Below are positions 16,269 to 26,054 of a DNA stretch of 64,000 bases, piece after piece. How positions within the stretch are numbered: the stretch's first letter is position 1; every line of letters starts with the position of its first letter. The notes beneath the pieces were generated by a model that saw nothing but the letters and a program-made list of their open reading frames with translations, did no database searches and was not told the origin of the DNA. Position numbers and translations under genes: made by a program. The stretch is from assembly GCF_012849095.1 (NCBI RefSeq), contig NZ_CP051680.1:3374501-3438500 (forward strand), in the 5' to 3' direction. The DNA comes from Cohnella herbarum (lineage in GTDB: Bacteria > Bacillota > Bacilli > Paenibacillales > Paenibacillaceae).

Positions 16269-18380
16269 TTATTCCAACTCGGAATCCATTCCCAACCGCG
16301 TATGCGCGTCCATTCTGCCATCCATGTCCAGATCCACTATCAAGGTGTCGTTCGGCATATTCCTATCCGCATGGAGCGTGAATAGGGACGGTTCCGCAAG
16401 AACGGTATTGATGCCCAGATAAGTATGTAAATCGAGGTACATCCAAGGCTGAAGCCACGCCAGACGGACTTCCGTATACGCCGGCTTATGCTCCTCGATG
16501 AGGCCTCGAAGAAGTACGCGTTCTTTGTCCGACGAAGCCTGTCTCTGATCGAGCAGGACGGTGAACGTAAACGGGTTATCGCTGTACAATCGATCCGTAA
16601 GCCAGCGCATTTCCGCGTTTTCCCTCATCGCCTTGAATTGAAAGGGCTCGACGATGATCGGAGCCGTGCCGGTAAACGTCTCTACGAGCTTCTCGATGCC
16701 TCGCCTCGTCCCTCGATAGCGATACAGTTCGGGTGCGGCGCGAATCAATCTTCTGATCGTATCGTCCCGCCAATGCTCGTCGCTGTCCAATCCTAACCAA
16801 GAGCCCAGCCAGCGAAGCTGCCTTCCGTTAACCCGCTCCCGATCGAACTGCTTGGACATGCCGTCGATTTGTTCCTCCACGCTATCGAACAGCGTACCGA
16901 AGAGCGACAAATATCTGGCAAGAAAGTCTTGGCTGCTCTCTTCCTCCTGGTATACGGCGGGCAAGTAGGATAACAAGGTTTCCCTCGGAAAATAGACCCG
17001 AAACCGTCTAAGCTCCGGCGTGTGCCTCTCGCTTCCGATCCATTCCACCTTCAGCCACAAGTACCTTCCCTTCGCCCCGAAGAACAACGCGTCCCGAGGA
17101 TTGACGACCGGCTGCGACCAGTAAGCCGCCATTCCGGAGAGCTTTTCCCTATAGGAGTGGCTCGCTTCCGCTATCCAGTCGTCCACCTTCCAGATCGTCC
17201 CTTGCAGCGGGAGAAATTGAGAATCGGAGCTGTAATACGAGACGCGGATTTGCGTACCGTCCGGAATGTCGGCATCCAGCGTGAATTTGTGCCACACCGT
17301 CTCCGCTTCGGCGCTGTCGAACGCTTTGGATAGCCATACGCCTTCCGGCGATGTGCTTCCTTCCCATCCCATCGTCTGCGGCTGCAGCTCCAACACCGTG
17401 ACCGTATTGGATTCCCCGTTCCAAATATACATCCGGTCCCTGCCGTCGATAAGGATTCCGCTCACTTTGCCCCGAAATCCGGCCACCCGGTCCTGAAGCT
17501 CGCCGTTTGGGCTGAAATGGACGATGAAGCGGTCGTCTTCCCCGTCTTCTCCTATGACTCTAGCGTCGCCAATATAAATCTGTCTGCGAGCGTCCACGCC
17601 GATTCCGGCAAAATAAAGCGGAGGCATCAGCAGGCGATCCAACTTGCGTTCTTCCTTCGAGAGAATATAGAGCGCGCAAGTCCACGTTTCGAGCACGTAG
17701 AGATCGCCGAAGGGCGAGACGGACAAGAACTGGGTCCCTCTCCATTGTTCTTGCCCTTCCGGCAGCTTGGCGGTAAACCGATCATCACAGTAAACGTCGA
17801 CCAGCGTTCCCGAGAGGGAAAGCCGGATCAGCGCCAATGGCCTGAAGCCTAACGAATCCGAAGCCGTAGGCTCGTCAGGAGAATGTTTCGTCGTGACGAT
17901 ATACAAACTTTCCGAATCCGACGCGATCGCAAGGGGATGAAAAGGCTTTTCATCCAGAAAATGTCCCGATCGTCGGAAACGAAGCTGCCCGTTAGCCATA
18001 TCGTATGCCGACACGGAAGGTTCCTCTGCCGCATCGGCGACGAACAGGATATCGCCGGAAATGGCTAGCATCGCCGAAGCCGTGAACAGGTTATGACCCG
18101 GTACGAACAGTCGTTCGTGATGCCGACTTCCGCGATCATAGGTCCACAAGTCGCCATCCGCGTTGAGCAGTACCAAATGTCCCCTGGGGCTTACGGCGAA
18201 GGCGGTCACTTCGCCTACGCCCTCCAGATCGTCTAAATGAATCGATTCGAGAACGCCGTACTTCTCTCCCCGTTTAATCGAGACGCCTTCCGTCATATCG
18301 AGATTACTGCCGCTTCCCCGGCGCGACCAATGCTCCGGTTGATTCAACGAAAAATATGTTGCCCCGCCTTCCACCTGCAT
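16269..18380 (-). CDS. Baseplate protein: beta-propeller fused to phage tail protein I-like domain
   Basis: 703 residues. Residues about 1-340 read as NHL/propeller repeats (for example GEVTAFAVSPRGHLVLLNADGD, DLYVLETWTCALYIL, GIGVDARRQIYIGDAR). A middle beta domain follows (360-460). The C-terminus (about 460-640; LLSYLPAVYQEEE, FLARYLSLFGTLFDSVEEQI, LRWLGSWLGLD, LYRYRGTRRGIEKLV) matches the P2 gpI-like tail family (TIGR02242). That family forms part of the baseplate wedge. The propeller would sit outward and could bind a receptor or fibre. It lies between J-type baseplate protein 2 and the FERNRYF-family protein. Confidence 0.85.
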   Translation of the reverse strand: MQVEGGATYFSLNQPEHWSRRGSGSNLDMTEGVSIKRGEKYGVLESIHLDDLEGVGEVTAFAVSPRGHLVLLNADGDLWTYDRGSRHHERLFVPGHNLFTASAMLAISGDILFVADAAEEPSVSAYDMANGQLRFRRSGHFLDEKPFHPLAIASDSESLYIVTTKHSPDEPTASDSLGFRPLALIRLSLSGTLVDVYCDDRFTAKLPEGQEQWRGTQFLSVSPFGDLYVLETWTCALYILSKEERKLDRLLMPPLYFAGIGVDARRQIYIGDARVIGEDGEDDRFIVHFSPNGELQDRVAGFRGKVSGILIDGRDRMYIWNGESNTVTVLELQPQTMGWEGSTSPEGVWLSKAFDSAEAETVWHKFTLDADIPDGTQIRVSYYSSDSQFLPLQGTIWKVDDWIAEASHSYREKLSGMAAYWSQPVVNPRDALFFGAKGRYLWLKVEWIGSERHTPELRRFRVYFPRETLLSYLPAVYQEEESSQDFLARYLSLFGTLFDSVEEQIDGMSKQFDRERVNGRQLRWLGSWLGLDSDEHWRDDTIRRLIRAAPELYRYRGTRRGIEKLVETFTGTAPIIVEPFQFKAMRENAEMRWLTDRLYSDNPFTFTVLLDQRQASSDKERVLLRGLIEEHKPAYTEVRLAWLQPWMYLDLHTYLGINTVLAEPSLFTLHADRNMPNDTLIVDLDMDGRMDAHTRLGMDSELE

Positions 18381-18402
18381 CCCTCCTCTGACTCCGCGAA
18401 TG

Positions 18403-20634
18403 CTAGAGCTGCGTTCTGCTAATCAATTCGATCCGATGATCTCCGGAATATACGATTCCGCTGCCCGGAAGCACGATGTCCCCGCCCGCGCTCTTGCGTA
18501 GAAAACGGCCTTCGGCGTCCAGCCATAAATCTTGGACGTAAGCGACTCCCTTGATCCGGCTAATCGCGCCGTAGATATCGCCTTTGTGAACCGTTCTCCC
18601 GAACGGCCAGCCTTGAATGCCGTCCGACTTGTCTAACGGGGTGAGCAGTCGGTTCAATGTCGATACGATACGATGAGCCTCTTCCGTGTAATGGGGCTCG
18701 ACGACGACGATCGCATGAACCGTTACTTTGATATATTCCGGCGCGATCACGCTAACCTCCGTCGTAATGAGGCGTCTATCGTCCAGATGTTTCGCTACCG
18801 TAGCCAGAAATCCGGCGCTAGGCATAGGAGTGTCGCTTAAACCTTGCGGTACGACAACGACGGTCACTGCGCCCGGCGCGTTTTCGCGCCCGGGAGCGTA
18901 ATCGGGGATGACGTGCACGCGGGATACCTTAAGTCCCGGAGTGCTCTTGGCAATGCGAACGTAATCTTCATTGGTAACCGCGCAATAGGGAGTTTGCCAT
19001 TCCCGCTGCGCTCGCTCCAAGCTCATCTCCAGCGTCTCGCCTTCTCTTCCTCCAACTCCGTAACCGGCATTATCGGCGGTCAAGCCGTAAGCTTCCAGCT
19101 CCGGCTGAACCCAATGGTTAAGCAGATGCGGCTTAATATTTCCCCGCTCTCCCCCGCCGAGCACGCAAGACGTGACGCATAGGTTCAAATCTTCATGGGA
19201 CGAGGGAATCGCGCCATTCTCGTCATTGCCGAACATCAGCTGTCCCGATTCGGGATCATAGACGTAATGGCGATCAAGCGGGCCCGATCTGTCGAAGTTC
19301 TCGACAGGCTCCCAATCTTCCCATAACAGCTCGCCGTCGGCTTCCCGGACGCCAACCTGCAGGAGCAAACCCTCCCTCCATTTGCAAGGAAGATCGAAGA
19401 GTTGGAATTTCTGATGCGGTAATCCGTTGCTTCGTCCGATCCAGCATAACGAAGCAAAATCCTCCGTATAATGAATTCGCCTGATGTTCCCCTTGCCTTC
19501 CGGAGGAATCGCTCCTTGTTTGCTATCCCCGAACCTAACGGTCACGGGCCCGTTGACGCCGAATTCGCGTTCTACCACGAACGCGCGACTATCGGATTCC
19601 GCTCCCGAGAAGCTCGCCAGCTCGTTCCATTCCCGCCAACGCCCATCCCGCTCCCGGACCTGGACGCGCAGTTTGCCATAACGGGCAAGGAAACTATCCT
19701 CGACGATTGACTGGCTTGACACGCCTTCGCCGTCGTATTCGATCTGCTCGCTTTTCGTATCCTGCTGTCTCGCCTTGGTCGTATTCAACAGCACGCGATC
19801 GATACGAGGGGGCAGTTCGTATCCCGATTGTTCCAACGTACAGCTAATCCAATATCGGGGACGATCGCCGGCGGGATGCACGATAACCGGTCGCACCGGC
19901 ATTGTGATCTCGAAAGAAATCCGACCGCTGTAGGTTAAATGTTGCGTGTCGTCTTCTAACAATCGGAGAGGCAGCCAAGAGGCTCCGTGTTCTTCTTCCC
20001 AACCGAATATTTTCCAAGCTACCCGGGCCGAAGGAATAATTCCGTTATGCGATCTTCCGCTGGATTGCTCCGAATAATCCGCATCGTCGGCCAATCGGAT
20101 ATGCATCGATATCGTTTCGCCGACGACCGGTTCCCGATCGAATGCGATATATAAGCGGCTATCCGCCGCTGCCTCCCTGCCGAAAGCGTAAAATGCGACG
20201 TTCCCTCCCGTATTGGACGCGGATCTATCGCTTGCCTCCAATTCCGTTCGGGTAACGATCCTGTCGATAGCAAGCGGCAGCAGCTTAACGGCGGAGAGCG
20301 TCTCGAACGGTTGATCCTCCGCTAGCAGCTTCGTGCCTCTTGGAAGCACGACCGCCTCGCGGATATTTCCGAAGCTTACCTCGGCTTCGGCGGATGAAGC
20401 TTCGAGAGGGGAAACTCCGAGCAAATCCATAAACTTGCGCAAATTTCGCTCGGGTACGCGGCTAAGGTAAAATTGCTGCATCTCGCTCAGCCATGAAAAT
20501 AACTCCAGGAACGTCATGCCCGGATCATGCGTATTCTCGTCCGTCCACTCCGGCAGTCGCTGAGAAATGCCGCGGCGCGCCTCTTGCAGTATGCTTTCGA
20601 ACGTTCGATCATCTAACGGGATGCGTGGCAGCAT
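18403..20634 (-). CDS. Baseplate J-like protein 2 (putative phage baseplate assembly, TIGR02243 type)
   Basis: 743 residues, starting at the ATG nine bases after GGAGG; the TTG directly after the site is too close. The N-terminus (LPRIPLDDRTFESILQEAR, EWTDENTHDPGMTFLELFSWLSEMQQFYLSRVPE) is the typical opening of this wedge protein. The C-terminus (VRIAKSTPGLKVSRVHVIPDYAPG, GDIYGAISRIKGVAYVQDLWL) matches the J/gp6 fold. In contractile particles these wedge proteins form the iris-like ring around the hub. It follows the larger J-like gene by 28 bp. No missing domain is evident. Confidence 0.9.
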   Translation of the reverse strand: MLPRIPLDDRTFESILQEARRGISQRLPEWTDENTHDPGMTFLELFSWLSEMQQFYLSRVPERNLRKFMDLLGVSPLEASSAEAEVSFGNIREAVVLPRGTKLLAEDQPFETLSAVKLLPLAIDRIVTRTELEASDRSASNTGGNVAFYAFGREAAADSRLYIAFDREPVVGETISMHIRLADDADYSEQSSGRSHNGIIPSARVAWKIFGWEEEHGASWLPLRLLEDDTQHLTYSGRISFEITMPVRPVIVHPAGDRPRYWISCTLEQSGYELPPRIDRVLLNTTKARQQDTKSEQIEYDGEGVSSQSIVEDSFLARYGKLRVQVRERDGRWREWNELASFSGAESDSRAFVVEREFGVNGPVTVRFGDSKQGAIPPEGKGNIRRIHYTEDFASLCWIGRSNGLPHQKFQLFDLPCKWREGLLLQVGVREADGELLWEDWEPVENFDRSGPLDRHYVYDPESGQLMFGNDENGAIPSSHEDLNLCVTSCVLGGGERGNIKPHLLNHWVQPELEAYGLTADNAGYGVGGREGETLEMSLERAQREWQTPYCAVTNEDYVRIAKSTPGLKVSRVHVIPDYAPGRENAPGAVTVVVVPQGLSDTPMPSAGFLATVAKHLDDRRLITTEVSVIAPEYIKVTVHAIVVVEPHYTEEAHRIVSTLNRLLTPLDKSDGIQGWPFGRTVHKGDIYGAISRIKGVAYVQDLWLDAEGRFLRKSAGGDIVLPGSGIVYSGDHRIELISRTQL

Positions 20635-20662
20635 GAGGATCAACCTCCTTTCAATAGAACTT

Positions 20663-23600
20663 CTACGTCACGACAACGGTCAGGCGATGATGGCGGCCGT
20701 TCGCCACGATGCCATGCTGCACGAGCCGAATATCATCCGGCAGCATCTCGACGGCCTGGCCGTTTTCCGTGCGCAGCACGCTTATATGCAGCTGCTCGAC
20801 GCGCTGGACTCCCCTAACGGATTGCAACAAGCCATAGAAAGCCGAAGCGTGTACGGGCTCGCCGATTTCCCAGCCTTGACCGTCCAACTGTCCGCTAATC
20901 GGGTCTAGAAACCGATTCAAGACATCCGTGCAGGACACTTCAACGGGGACGATGAGATCCGGAGAATCCACGACCACGGTAGCGATCACGCTAATTTCGA
21001 TGAAGGCCGGGACAAGCACGGTAAGCTTGCCGCCCATCGCGACTAAATTGGATGCTTTGCGTCTGAGCGCCGTTTCCAGCTTGCGCTTCGTTTCCGGAAA
21101 ATGCTCCTTGCCTGCCTCGCCGCCCGAAGGCAAAGCAACGACGGCGAACGAACCCGGACTATATTCCAAACGCACGTTGCGATTCGGCAAGCACTTCACC
21201 TTCAAGATACCCGGGTCCGTCTCTTTAACGAGCCACTCCACATCGGAGGCGGAGATCGCCCTGCCCCGATGTTTCAATTGCTGCGGGCCTCTTCGCAGCG
21301 CCGCCTCCAACGCTTCGGAATCTCCTCCCCCGATCGCCGGCGCCGGATTGACGACCCCGCTAACGAAAGCCAGCGACTGCATGATTCCGGCGATCTGGCC
21401 TGCCCCTACGTTGCCGCGGGAGCCGTTAGTCACCCGATAAGTGACGCGTATCTTGTCCCCGCCTTCTTGAGGAGGCGCCATTCCCCGAACGCCGTCTCCG
21501 AAACGAATAAATCCGGTAGCCGGTTGAATCGTGTAGTTACGTTGATCGGCTTTCGATCCGGTTAACGACTTAACCTCGTCCCATCTCACCCATAACCTTT
21601 GAACGGATCCTTCGCTATCTCTATAGATCTCGTAACGATCCGGATCCGCTTCCGTTAACCGGCTCAACTCGTGCTCGCCGATAAATCCGGTCTCGTCGAC
21701 CCATACTACCTGTCCCACGACGGGAGTTTGCGATAAAACGTGACCGCCCTTGCCGCTTTCGGGATATTCGTTCAAAACCGTGCGTTGCTGTACGGCCAAT
21801 ACCGCGTTCCGATGTATGCTCTTAACCCCGGGATACGCGATATCCGCGGATCCATACCGTCCATCTCGATTGACCGCTCTTAGCCATACCCTTTCTCTTC
21901 CGAACAGGGTTGCGACGCCAAGTCCCGCCGGTCCGACGAATTGAATCGTTCCGGATTGCGTGAACCCCAGCGTCTCGTCGGCGGTTTTCAAAGCTACCCA
22001 AGACCATTCGGTTCCGCTCTTAATATAAGCTTCCCACTCCATCCAAGGGCTCCGCTCGTCTTCTTCGGGTTTGCGGCCTAGCGTAAAGTGCAACCGGATC
22101 GGGCCTTTAAGCGGCGGGATATCGAAAGCCATATAGACCGATGGAGCAGGACAAGGGATAGGAAGATAAGGCCTGAACGTATCCCCGCCTTGTCGTACCG
22201 TTGCCGTAACGTCGGTAAGAACCGCGTTATTCAACGTATAGGCAACCTCCGGCTTTAGTTCGGAGTTAGATGGATAAGCGTACGAGAACGCCAGCTTCTC
22301 CAGCCTAGGGCTCATATATTCGACGACCGGAGCCGTCGGGGCGTCCGTAACCGTAACCCTCGCGCGAATCCAGCAATCCTCGCGGCCGTTAACGAACGTT
22401 GAGGACATATCCTCCGGGCAAGGGAAATCAAGAACGATATCCTTCTGTTCCTCGCCGAGGGTGGCGAACAATTCCTCGAATGAGCCGCTTTCCGGCAGCC
22501 TCATCCAATTCTCTCCGTTCCAATACTCCCAGAGCACACGCCTAATGAACAATCGCGGAGGCGGCTCCTTCTCGAAATCCGCCGTTCTCATGACCATTTT
22601 CCAACGAATTTCCGGGTCTGGGCCCAATCTTAACAGATTGGGAACGTTGCTGGCGCGGAACGTCATGCGTAGACGGCTGCCGCGTTTGCTGAAAGCTTCC
22701 GCGCAGGAAGCGTAGAAGACCGAGTACGGAATCGAGTGTTCGCCGAAAGGATAAAATCCGGACTTATCCAGCTCCGTATCGTTGAAGTACAGCTCGCTCG
22801 GAGCGATTCCTTCCGGGTCCGTCCGAAGATCGTGCGCTGCCCTCATCGTTAACCGATCCATATCCGGAATCGACTTCAGCACGGGCGGCCCGCTTACTCC
22901 GTCTTCGTTCGGCTTGACCCGACAGCGAATCCAACGGCCCGCTACTCCGTTAACTTCCGTCGACTCCACCGCTCCCGCCGTTTTTTTCCACAACGTGACC
23001 TCTTGCCCTTGAACGGCCGTCTCCTCGAATGGAATCCATTCTCTCCCGCGGGAATAAGACCACTCCAACCAATCCATGCGGGCAAATATCGACGCGAGTT
23101 CCCCTTCCACGTATCTGCGTTCGGTATTATGCCATTTCAAGGTTAAGCGGGCAGGATGATCGAGATGAAACAAATCGTCATGACGAATGTAGAAGACATG
23201 ATCCTGAAGATTATCCCCTTCCACCGAGAAAAGCGACAATTCCGGCATGGAACCCGCTTGCAAACGCTCGTCGTACTTTTCTTGCGCCAGAACGATTACA
23301 TCCTTCTCGGGATGTACGTTAAAGATTTCCGTCAGCTTGGCGGGAGTAATCAACAAAGCGCTTTCCGTCTCGAACGGCAGCTCTTCTCCCCCGTCATTAG
23401 GGACGGCCGTCAGCAACGTACCGCCGGGAACGTATACGGGCTCCCGTACCCCTTCGTTCAACGCAAAAACAACATGCGCTCGAGCAGGCCGCGCAGGCTG
23501 AATTTGAACTTGAAGCAAATCCAAAAAAGCTATGAAGTTATTGAGGGGAACGCGATTCAGCCGTTTGATGTTCTCTCCCAGCATTTCTGCCGCTAAGTAG

Positions 23601-23758
23601 AACAGCGCGGTACCCGCATCGGGGTCGTCCGGAGAAAATCGCCATTCCGGCGTATAATGGGGAACCATCGCTTTCATCTGGTCGACGAGAGCGTTAAGGT
23701 CCCTCCCATCGATCGCAGGCGAACGGGCCGGCCCGTCTTGCCATCGCTCATTGCTCAT
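20663..23758 (-). CDS. Baseplate J-like protein 1 (gp6/Afp11-type wedge)
   Basis: 1031 residues from the ATG at 23756-23758, which has GGGAG eleven bases upstream; the ATG at 23776 has no ribosome site. The N-terminus (DPDAGTALFYLAAEMLGENIKRLNRVP) and C-terminus (SASDVEWLVKETDPGILKVKC, PVHASAFYGLLQSVRGVQRVEQL) match baseplate J-like proteins. The middle carries several beta-sandwich insertions. It directly follows gp25 and precedes the second J-like protein, the order found in Afp/PVC clusters (afp9, afp11, afp12). It would build the main baseplate wedge. Confidence 0.9.
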   Translation of the reverse strand: MSNERWQDGPARSPAIDGRDLNALVDQMKAMVPHYTPEWRFSPDDPDAGTALFYLAAEMLGENIKRLNRVPLNNFIAFLDLLQVQIQPARPARAHVVFALNEGVREPVYVPGGTLLTAVPNDGGEELPFETESALLITPAKLTEIFNVHPEKDVIVLAQEKYDERLQAGSMPELSLFSVEGDNLQDHVFYIRHDDLFHLDHPARLTLKWHNTERRYVEGELASIFARMDWLEWSYSRGREWIPFEETAVQGQEVTLWKKTAGAVESTEVNGVAGRWIRCRVKPNEDGVSGPPVLKSIPDMDRLTMRAAHDLRTDPEGIAPSELYFNDTELDKSGFYPFGEHSIPYSVFYASCAEAFSKRGSRLRMTFRASNVPNLLRLGPDPEIRWKMVMRTADFEKEPPPRLFIRRVLWEYWNGENWMRLPESGSFEELFATLGEEQKDIVLDFPCPEDMSSTFVNGREDCWIRARVTVTDAPTAPVVEYMSPRLEKLAFSYAYPSNSELKPEVAYTLNNAVLTDVTATVRQGGDTFRPYLPIPCPAPSVYMAFDIPPLKGPIRLHFTLGRKPEEDERSPWMEWEAYIKSGTEWSWVALKTADETLGFTQSGTIQFVGPAGLGVATLFGRERVWLRAVNRDGRYGSADIAYPGVKSIHRNAVLAVQQRTVLNEYPESGKGGHVLSQTPVVGQVVWVDETGFIGEHELSRLTEADPDRYEIYRDSEGSVQRLWVRWDEVKSLTGSKADQRNYTIQPATGFIRFGDGVRGMAPPQEGGDKIRVTYRVTNGSRGNVGAGQIAGIMQSLAFVSGVVNPAPAIGGGDSEALEAALRRGPQQLKHRGRAISASDVEWLVKETDPGILKVKCLPNRNVRLEYSPGSFAVVALPSGGEAGKEHFPETKRKLETALRRKASNLVAMGGKLTVLVPAFIEISVIATVVVDSPDLIVPVEVSCTDVLNRFLDPISGQLDGQGWEIGEPVHASAFYGLLQSVRGVQRVEQLHISVLRTENGQAVEMLPDDIRLVQHGIVANGRHHRLTVVVT

Positions 23759-23785
23759 CCGCTTTGTCGCTCCCATGATTTCGTC

Positions 23786-24187
23786 TTATTTCGCGCCTTC
23801 TTCGAGATAGAAAGGGTAAACCTGATTAAACAAATTGTTCGTCGATCGCACGACGTAAGCGATGCTGATCAGCAACCGTCCCGATTGCGACTCGTCCAGC
23901 CGGGCCTCCACGTTGACGTCCGTCACCCTTGGTTCCCAAACCATAATCGCTTGCGCGATGTCGCTTTCTAGCAACCTCATTGTCGTAGCGTCCATAGTCC
24001 CGAAAATGAAATTTCTTAAACCGCAGCCGAAGTCGGGGCGCATGACGCGTTCTCCCTTCGAGGTCATCAGTATAATTCGTATCGCCTCCGCGATGTCGTC
24101 TTCGCCTTCCGACAACAGGAACCGTCCGGTCGTGGCGTCGACTGCGATAGGAAATTTCCAGCCCCTGCCCAGAAAAGATGCGCTCAT
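23786..24187 (-). CDS. gp25-like baseplate protein (GPW/gp25 family)
   Basis: 133 residues with the family's signatures: LGRGWKFPIAVDATTGRFLLSEGEDDIAEAI, then ILMTSKGERVMRPDFGCGL (the conserved E-R-x-M-x-P-x-F-G) and a C-terminal VRVSIAY-like strand. gp25 nucleates sheath polymerisation from the baseplate. It lies between the spike and J-like genes, with short gaps on both sides, as in Afp/PVC clusters. Length is normal. Confidence 0.92.
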   Translation of the reverse strand: MSASFLGRGWKFPIAVDATTGRFLLSEGEDDIAEAIRIILMTSKGERVMRPDFGCGLRNFIFGTMDATTMRLLESDIAQAIMVWEPRVTDVNVEARLDESQSGRLLISIAYVVRSTNNLFNQVYPFYLEEGAK

Positions 24188-24212
24188 CTTACGTCGTCCC
24201 CCTTATCCGCCA

Positions 24213-24947
24213 TCAGTTGATTTTGACCATCGCGCCTTTAATCGTAATGATTCCGTCCGCCAGCAGATCCAGCTTCGCTCCGCCCTTAACTTTCATCGCC
24301 GCGGTCGCTTCAAGGTTAATCTGCGTGCTCTTCAACGTGATTTCTTTCGTCGATTCTATTTTGATATCGCCCTTATTGTCGATGGTGATTTTATTCGCTC
24401 CGGACTTGATCGTAACCGTGCCCGCGGAGCTCCCCGCCATGACGATCGATTGCGCGTCGCTTTTCGTTCCTAACGTGATTTTCTCGTTCTGATCGTCGAT
24501 CTCCAGCTTGATGCCTTGTTTCGTCTTTAAGGTCACCTTGCCCGCGTTCTCGGTATCGTCGAATATGAGCTCATGACCGGCTCTCGAGTAAATCTTCCGA
24601 ATGTTGTTCTTCTCGTCTTTAGCCGGGGGTTTCTTATTCTTGTTCCATAGCGACCCGATCACGAACGGTTGATTCATGTTTCCGAGCAGGAAAGCTACAA
24701 GAACCTCATCCCCGACTTCGGGAACGAATAATGTTCCCATGCTGCTCCCCGACATGAGCGAAGTGATCGGAGCCCAATCGGTTTCGTGCTCGTTTTCCCT
24801 TAACGGAAATTTCAACTTTACCCGGTTTAGGCCGTTAGGATCTTGGTTATTCGTGACCGTGGCTACCATGACGCCGTTCATGGTACTGAGTCCCCCGCTT
24901 GTGCCGCTATCGGAACGGGAAGGAAAGAAGTCGTTCATCGAAGGCAT
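24213..24947 (-). CDS. Spike protein (gpV/VgrG C-terminal-like)
   Basis: 244 residues. Residues about 22-105 form the OB-fold (VMVATVTNNQDPNGLNRVKLKFP, GTLFVPEVGDEVLVAFL, NQPFVIGSLWN). From about residue 110, alternating hydrophobic/charged strands (KVTLKTKQGIKLEID, TVTIKSGANKITIDN, DIKIESTKEITLKS) build a triple-stranded beta-helix needle. No extra effector domain is fused at the C-terminus. It starts in TAATG with the stop of the gpD-like gene, so the two are translationally coupled. In Afp/PVC these parts form one protein; here the hub is split. Confidence 0.9.
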   Translation of the reverse strand: MPSMNDFFPSRSDSGTSGGLSTMNGVMVATVTNNQDPNGLNRVKLKFPLRENEHETDWAPITSLMSGSSMGTLFVPEVGDEVLVAFLLGNMNQPFVIGSLWNKNKKPPAKDEKNNIRKIYSRAGHELIFDDTENAGKVTLKTKQGIKLEIDDQNEKITLGTKSDAQSIVMAGSSAGTVTIKSGANKITIDNKGDIKIESTKEITLKSTQINLEATAAMKVKGGAKLDLLADGIITIKGAMVKIN

Positions 24948-26047
24948 TAGATCGCATTCCCTTCCACTTCGAATTTGGTAACGAACCCCTGGCTATTGAT
25001 CGTATGCGTAACGCTGCTCAACACGTACGGCTGATTAAATTGCGCACCCAAGCCATCCACCTTGATGTGTCGTCCGGCGCGAATCTCGGGTAATCCTAGG
25101 CATTCGCCTTCGCCTCGCACCAATTCCATCGCGCGTTCGTTAAGCATGGAATCGGCCATCTCCTGAGCTTCCGCCTGCGATGACGCGTTACTATATACCG
25201 TTTCGATCGTATTGCTGGATAACGCCGTCATAATATCTTGACCCGTCCTGCCGTTGGTGCCGATCTTGTTAACTCCGGAAGCAGTCGCCTCGAACGATTC
25301 CCAAGTCTGGGGATCGGTCCCTCGATAGATTAACTTGCTGACTTGTTTGGAAATATCCACGACCGCAGAGTAGCTCTTAAGATTTTTACCGTACATAAGC
25401 GTAATGACCGGGCTTGCGGAAGGATTCATTTTGCGAAAATAAAGCTTTTGACCGACGATAAAAAAGTCATGATTGGTTTCTTCGGCCAAATCCCGTAAAA
25501 AGTGAAAGTCGCTCTTGCGCATTTGCTCGATCGCCGGCTTCGGCGTTAGCGTGTCGTCCACCTTAAGCTGCAGGCTGTACTTACCGCCGATTTCTTTAAC
25601 GACGTCGCTAACCTTCTTTTGCTTCCATAGATTGGAGGTGATGCTTCGCATCATAAGACAGGATCGGTCCATCCCTTGCACCGAGATGGTAGGTTGGCCT
25701 TCCGATGGATAATCCACCGTGAATCCCGTGATGATGCCGTCGAACACCAACTCTAGCTTGTCGGTGTAGCCCATCTTGATCTCTATCGTTTTGCCGACGT
25801 CGATGAGCGATCCGAGCCACTTGAACTGGCGTGCCACGGCATCATAAGCGTTTTCGATTCGAAATTGAAAGGAATCCGACTTCGGTTCCATTGTCGTGTT
25901 CACCGTGAGAGCGGATACGGCGATTTGCTTCAATACGAAGCTCTGTCCATCCACGCTGATGTCGAACGCAGGCGCGAAAAAATTACGGTACTTCCGCTCA
26001 AGCTCGGCGAACGTATAAGTGGTGCTGTCGAATTTGATGGTCGCCAC
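24947..26047 (-). CDS. gpD-like hub protein (VgrG N-terminal-like)
   Basis: 366 residues starting at GTG (26045-26047), seven bases after the LysM gene stop, with TTGGAG upstream; no ATG lies in a suitable place. The fold is phage late-control gpD: IEIKMGYTDKLELVFDGIITGF, TISVQGMDRSCLM, SDFHFLRDLAEETNHDFFIVGQKLYFRK. It forms the trimeric hub on which the spike rests. A longer ORF running to 26152 overlaps the LysM gene and is rejected. Confidence 0.9.
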   Translation of the reverse strand: MATIKFDSTTYTFAELERKYRNFFAPAFDISVDGQSFVLKQIAVSALTVNTTMEPKSDSFQFRIENAYDAVARQFKWLGSLIDVGKTIEIKMGYTDKLELVFDGIITGFTVDYPSEGQPTISVQGMDRSCLMMRSITSNLWKQKKVSDVVKEIGGKYSLQLKVDDTLTPKPAIEQMRKSDFHFLRDLAEETNHDFFIVGQKLYFRKMNPSASPVITLMYGKNLKSYSAVVDISKQVSKLIYRGTDPQTWESFEATASGVNKIGTNGRTGQDIMTALSSNTIETVYSNASSQAEAQEMADSMLNERAMELVRGEGECLGLPEIRAGRHIKVDGLGAQFNQPYVLSSVTHTINSQGFVTKFEVEGNAI

Positions 26048-26054
26048 GATACTC

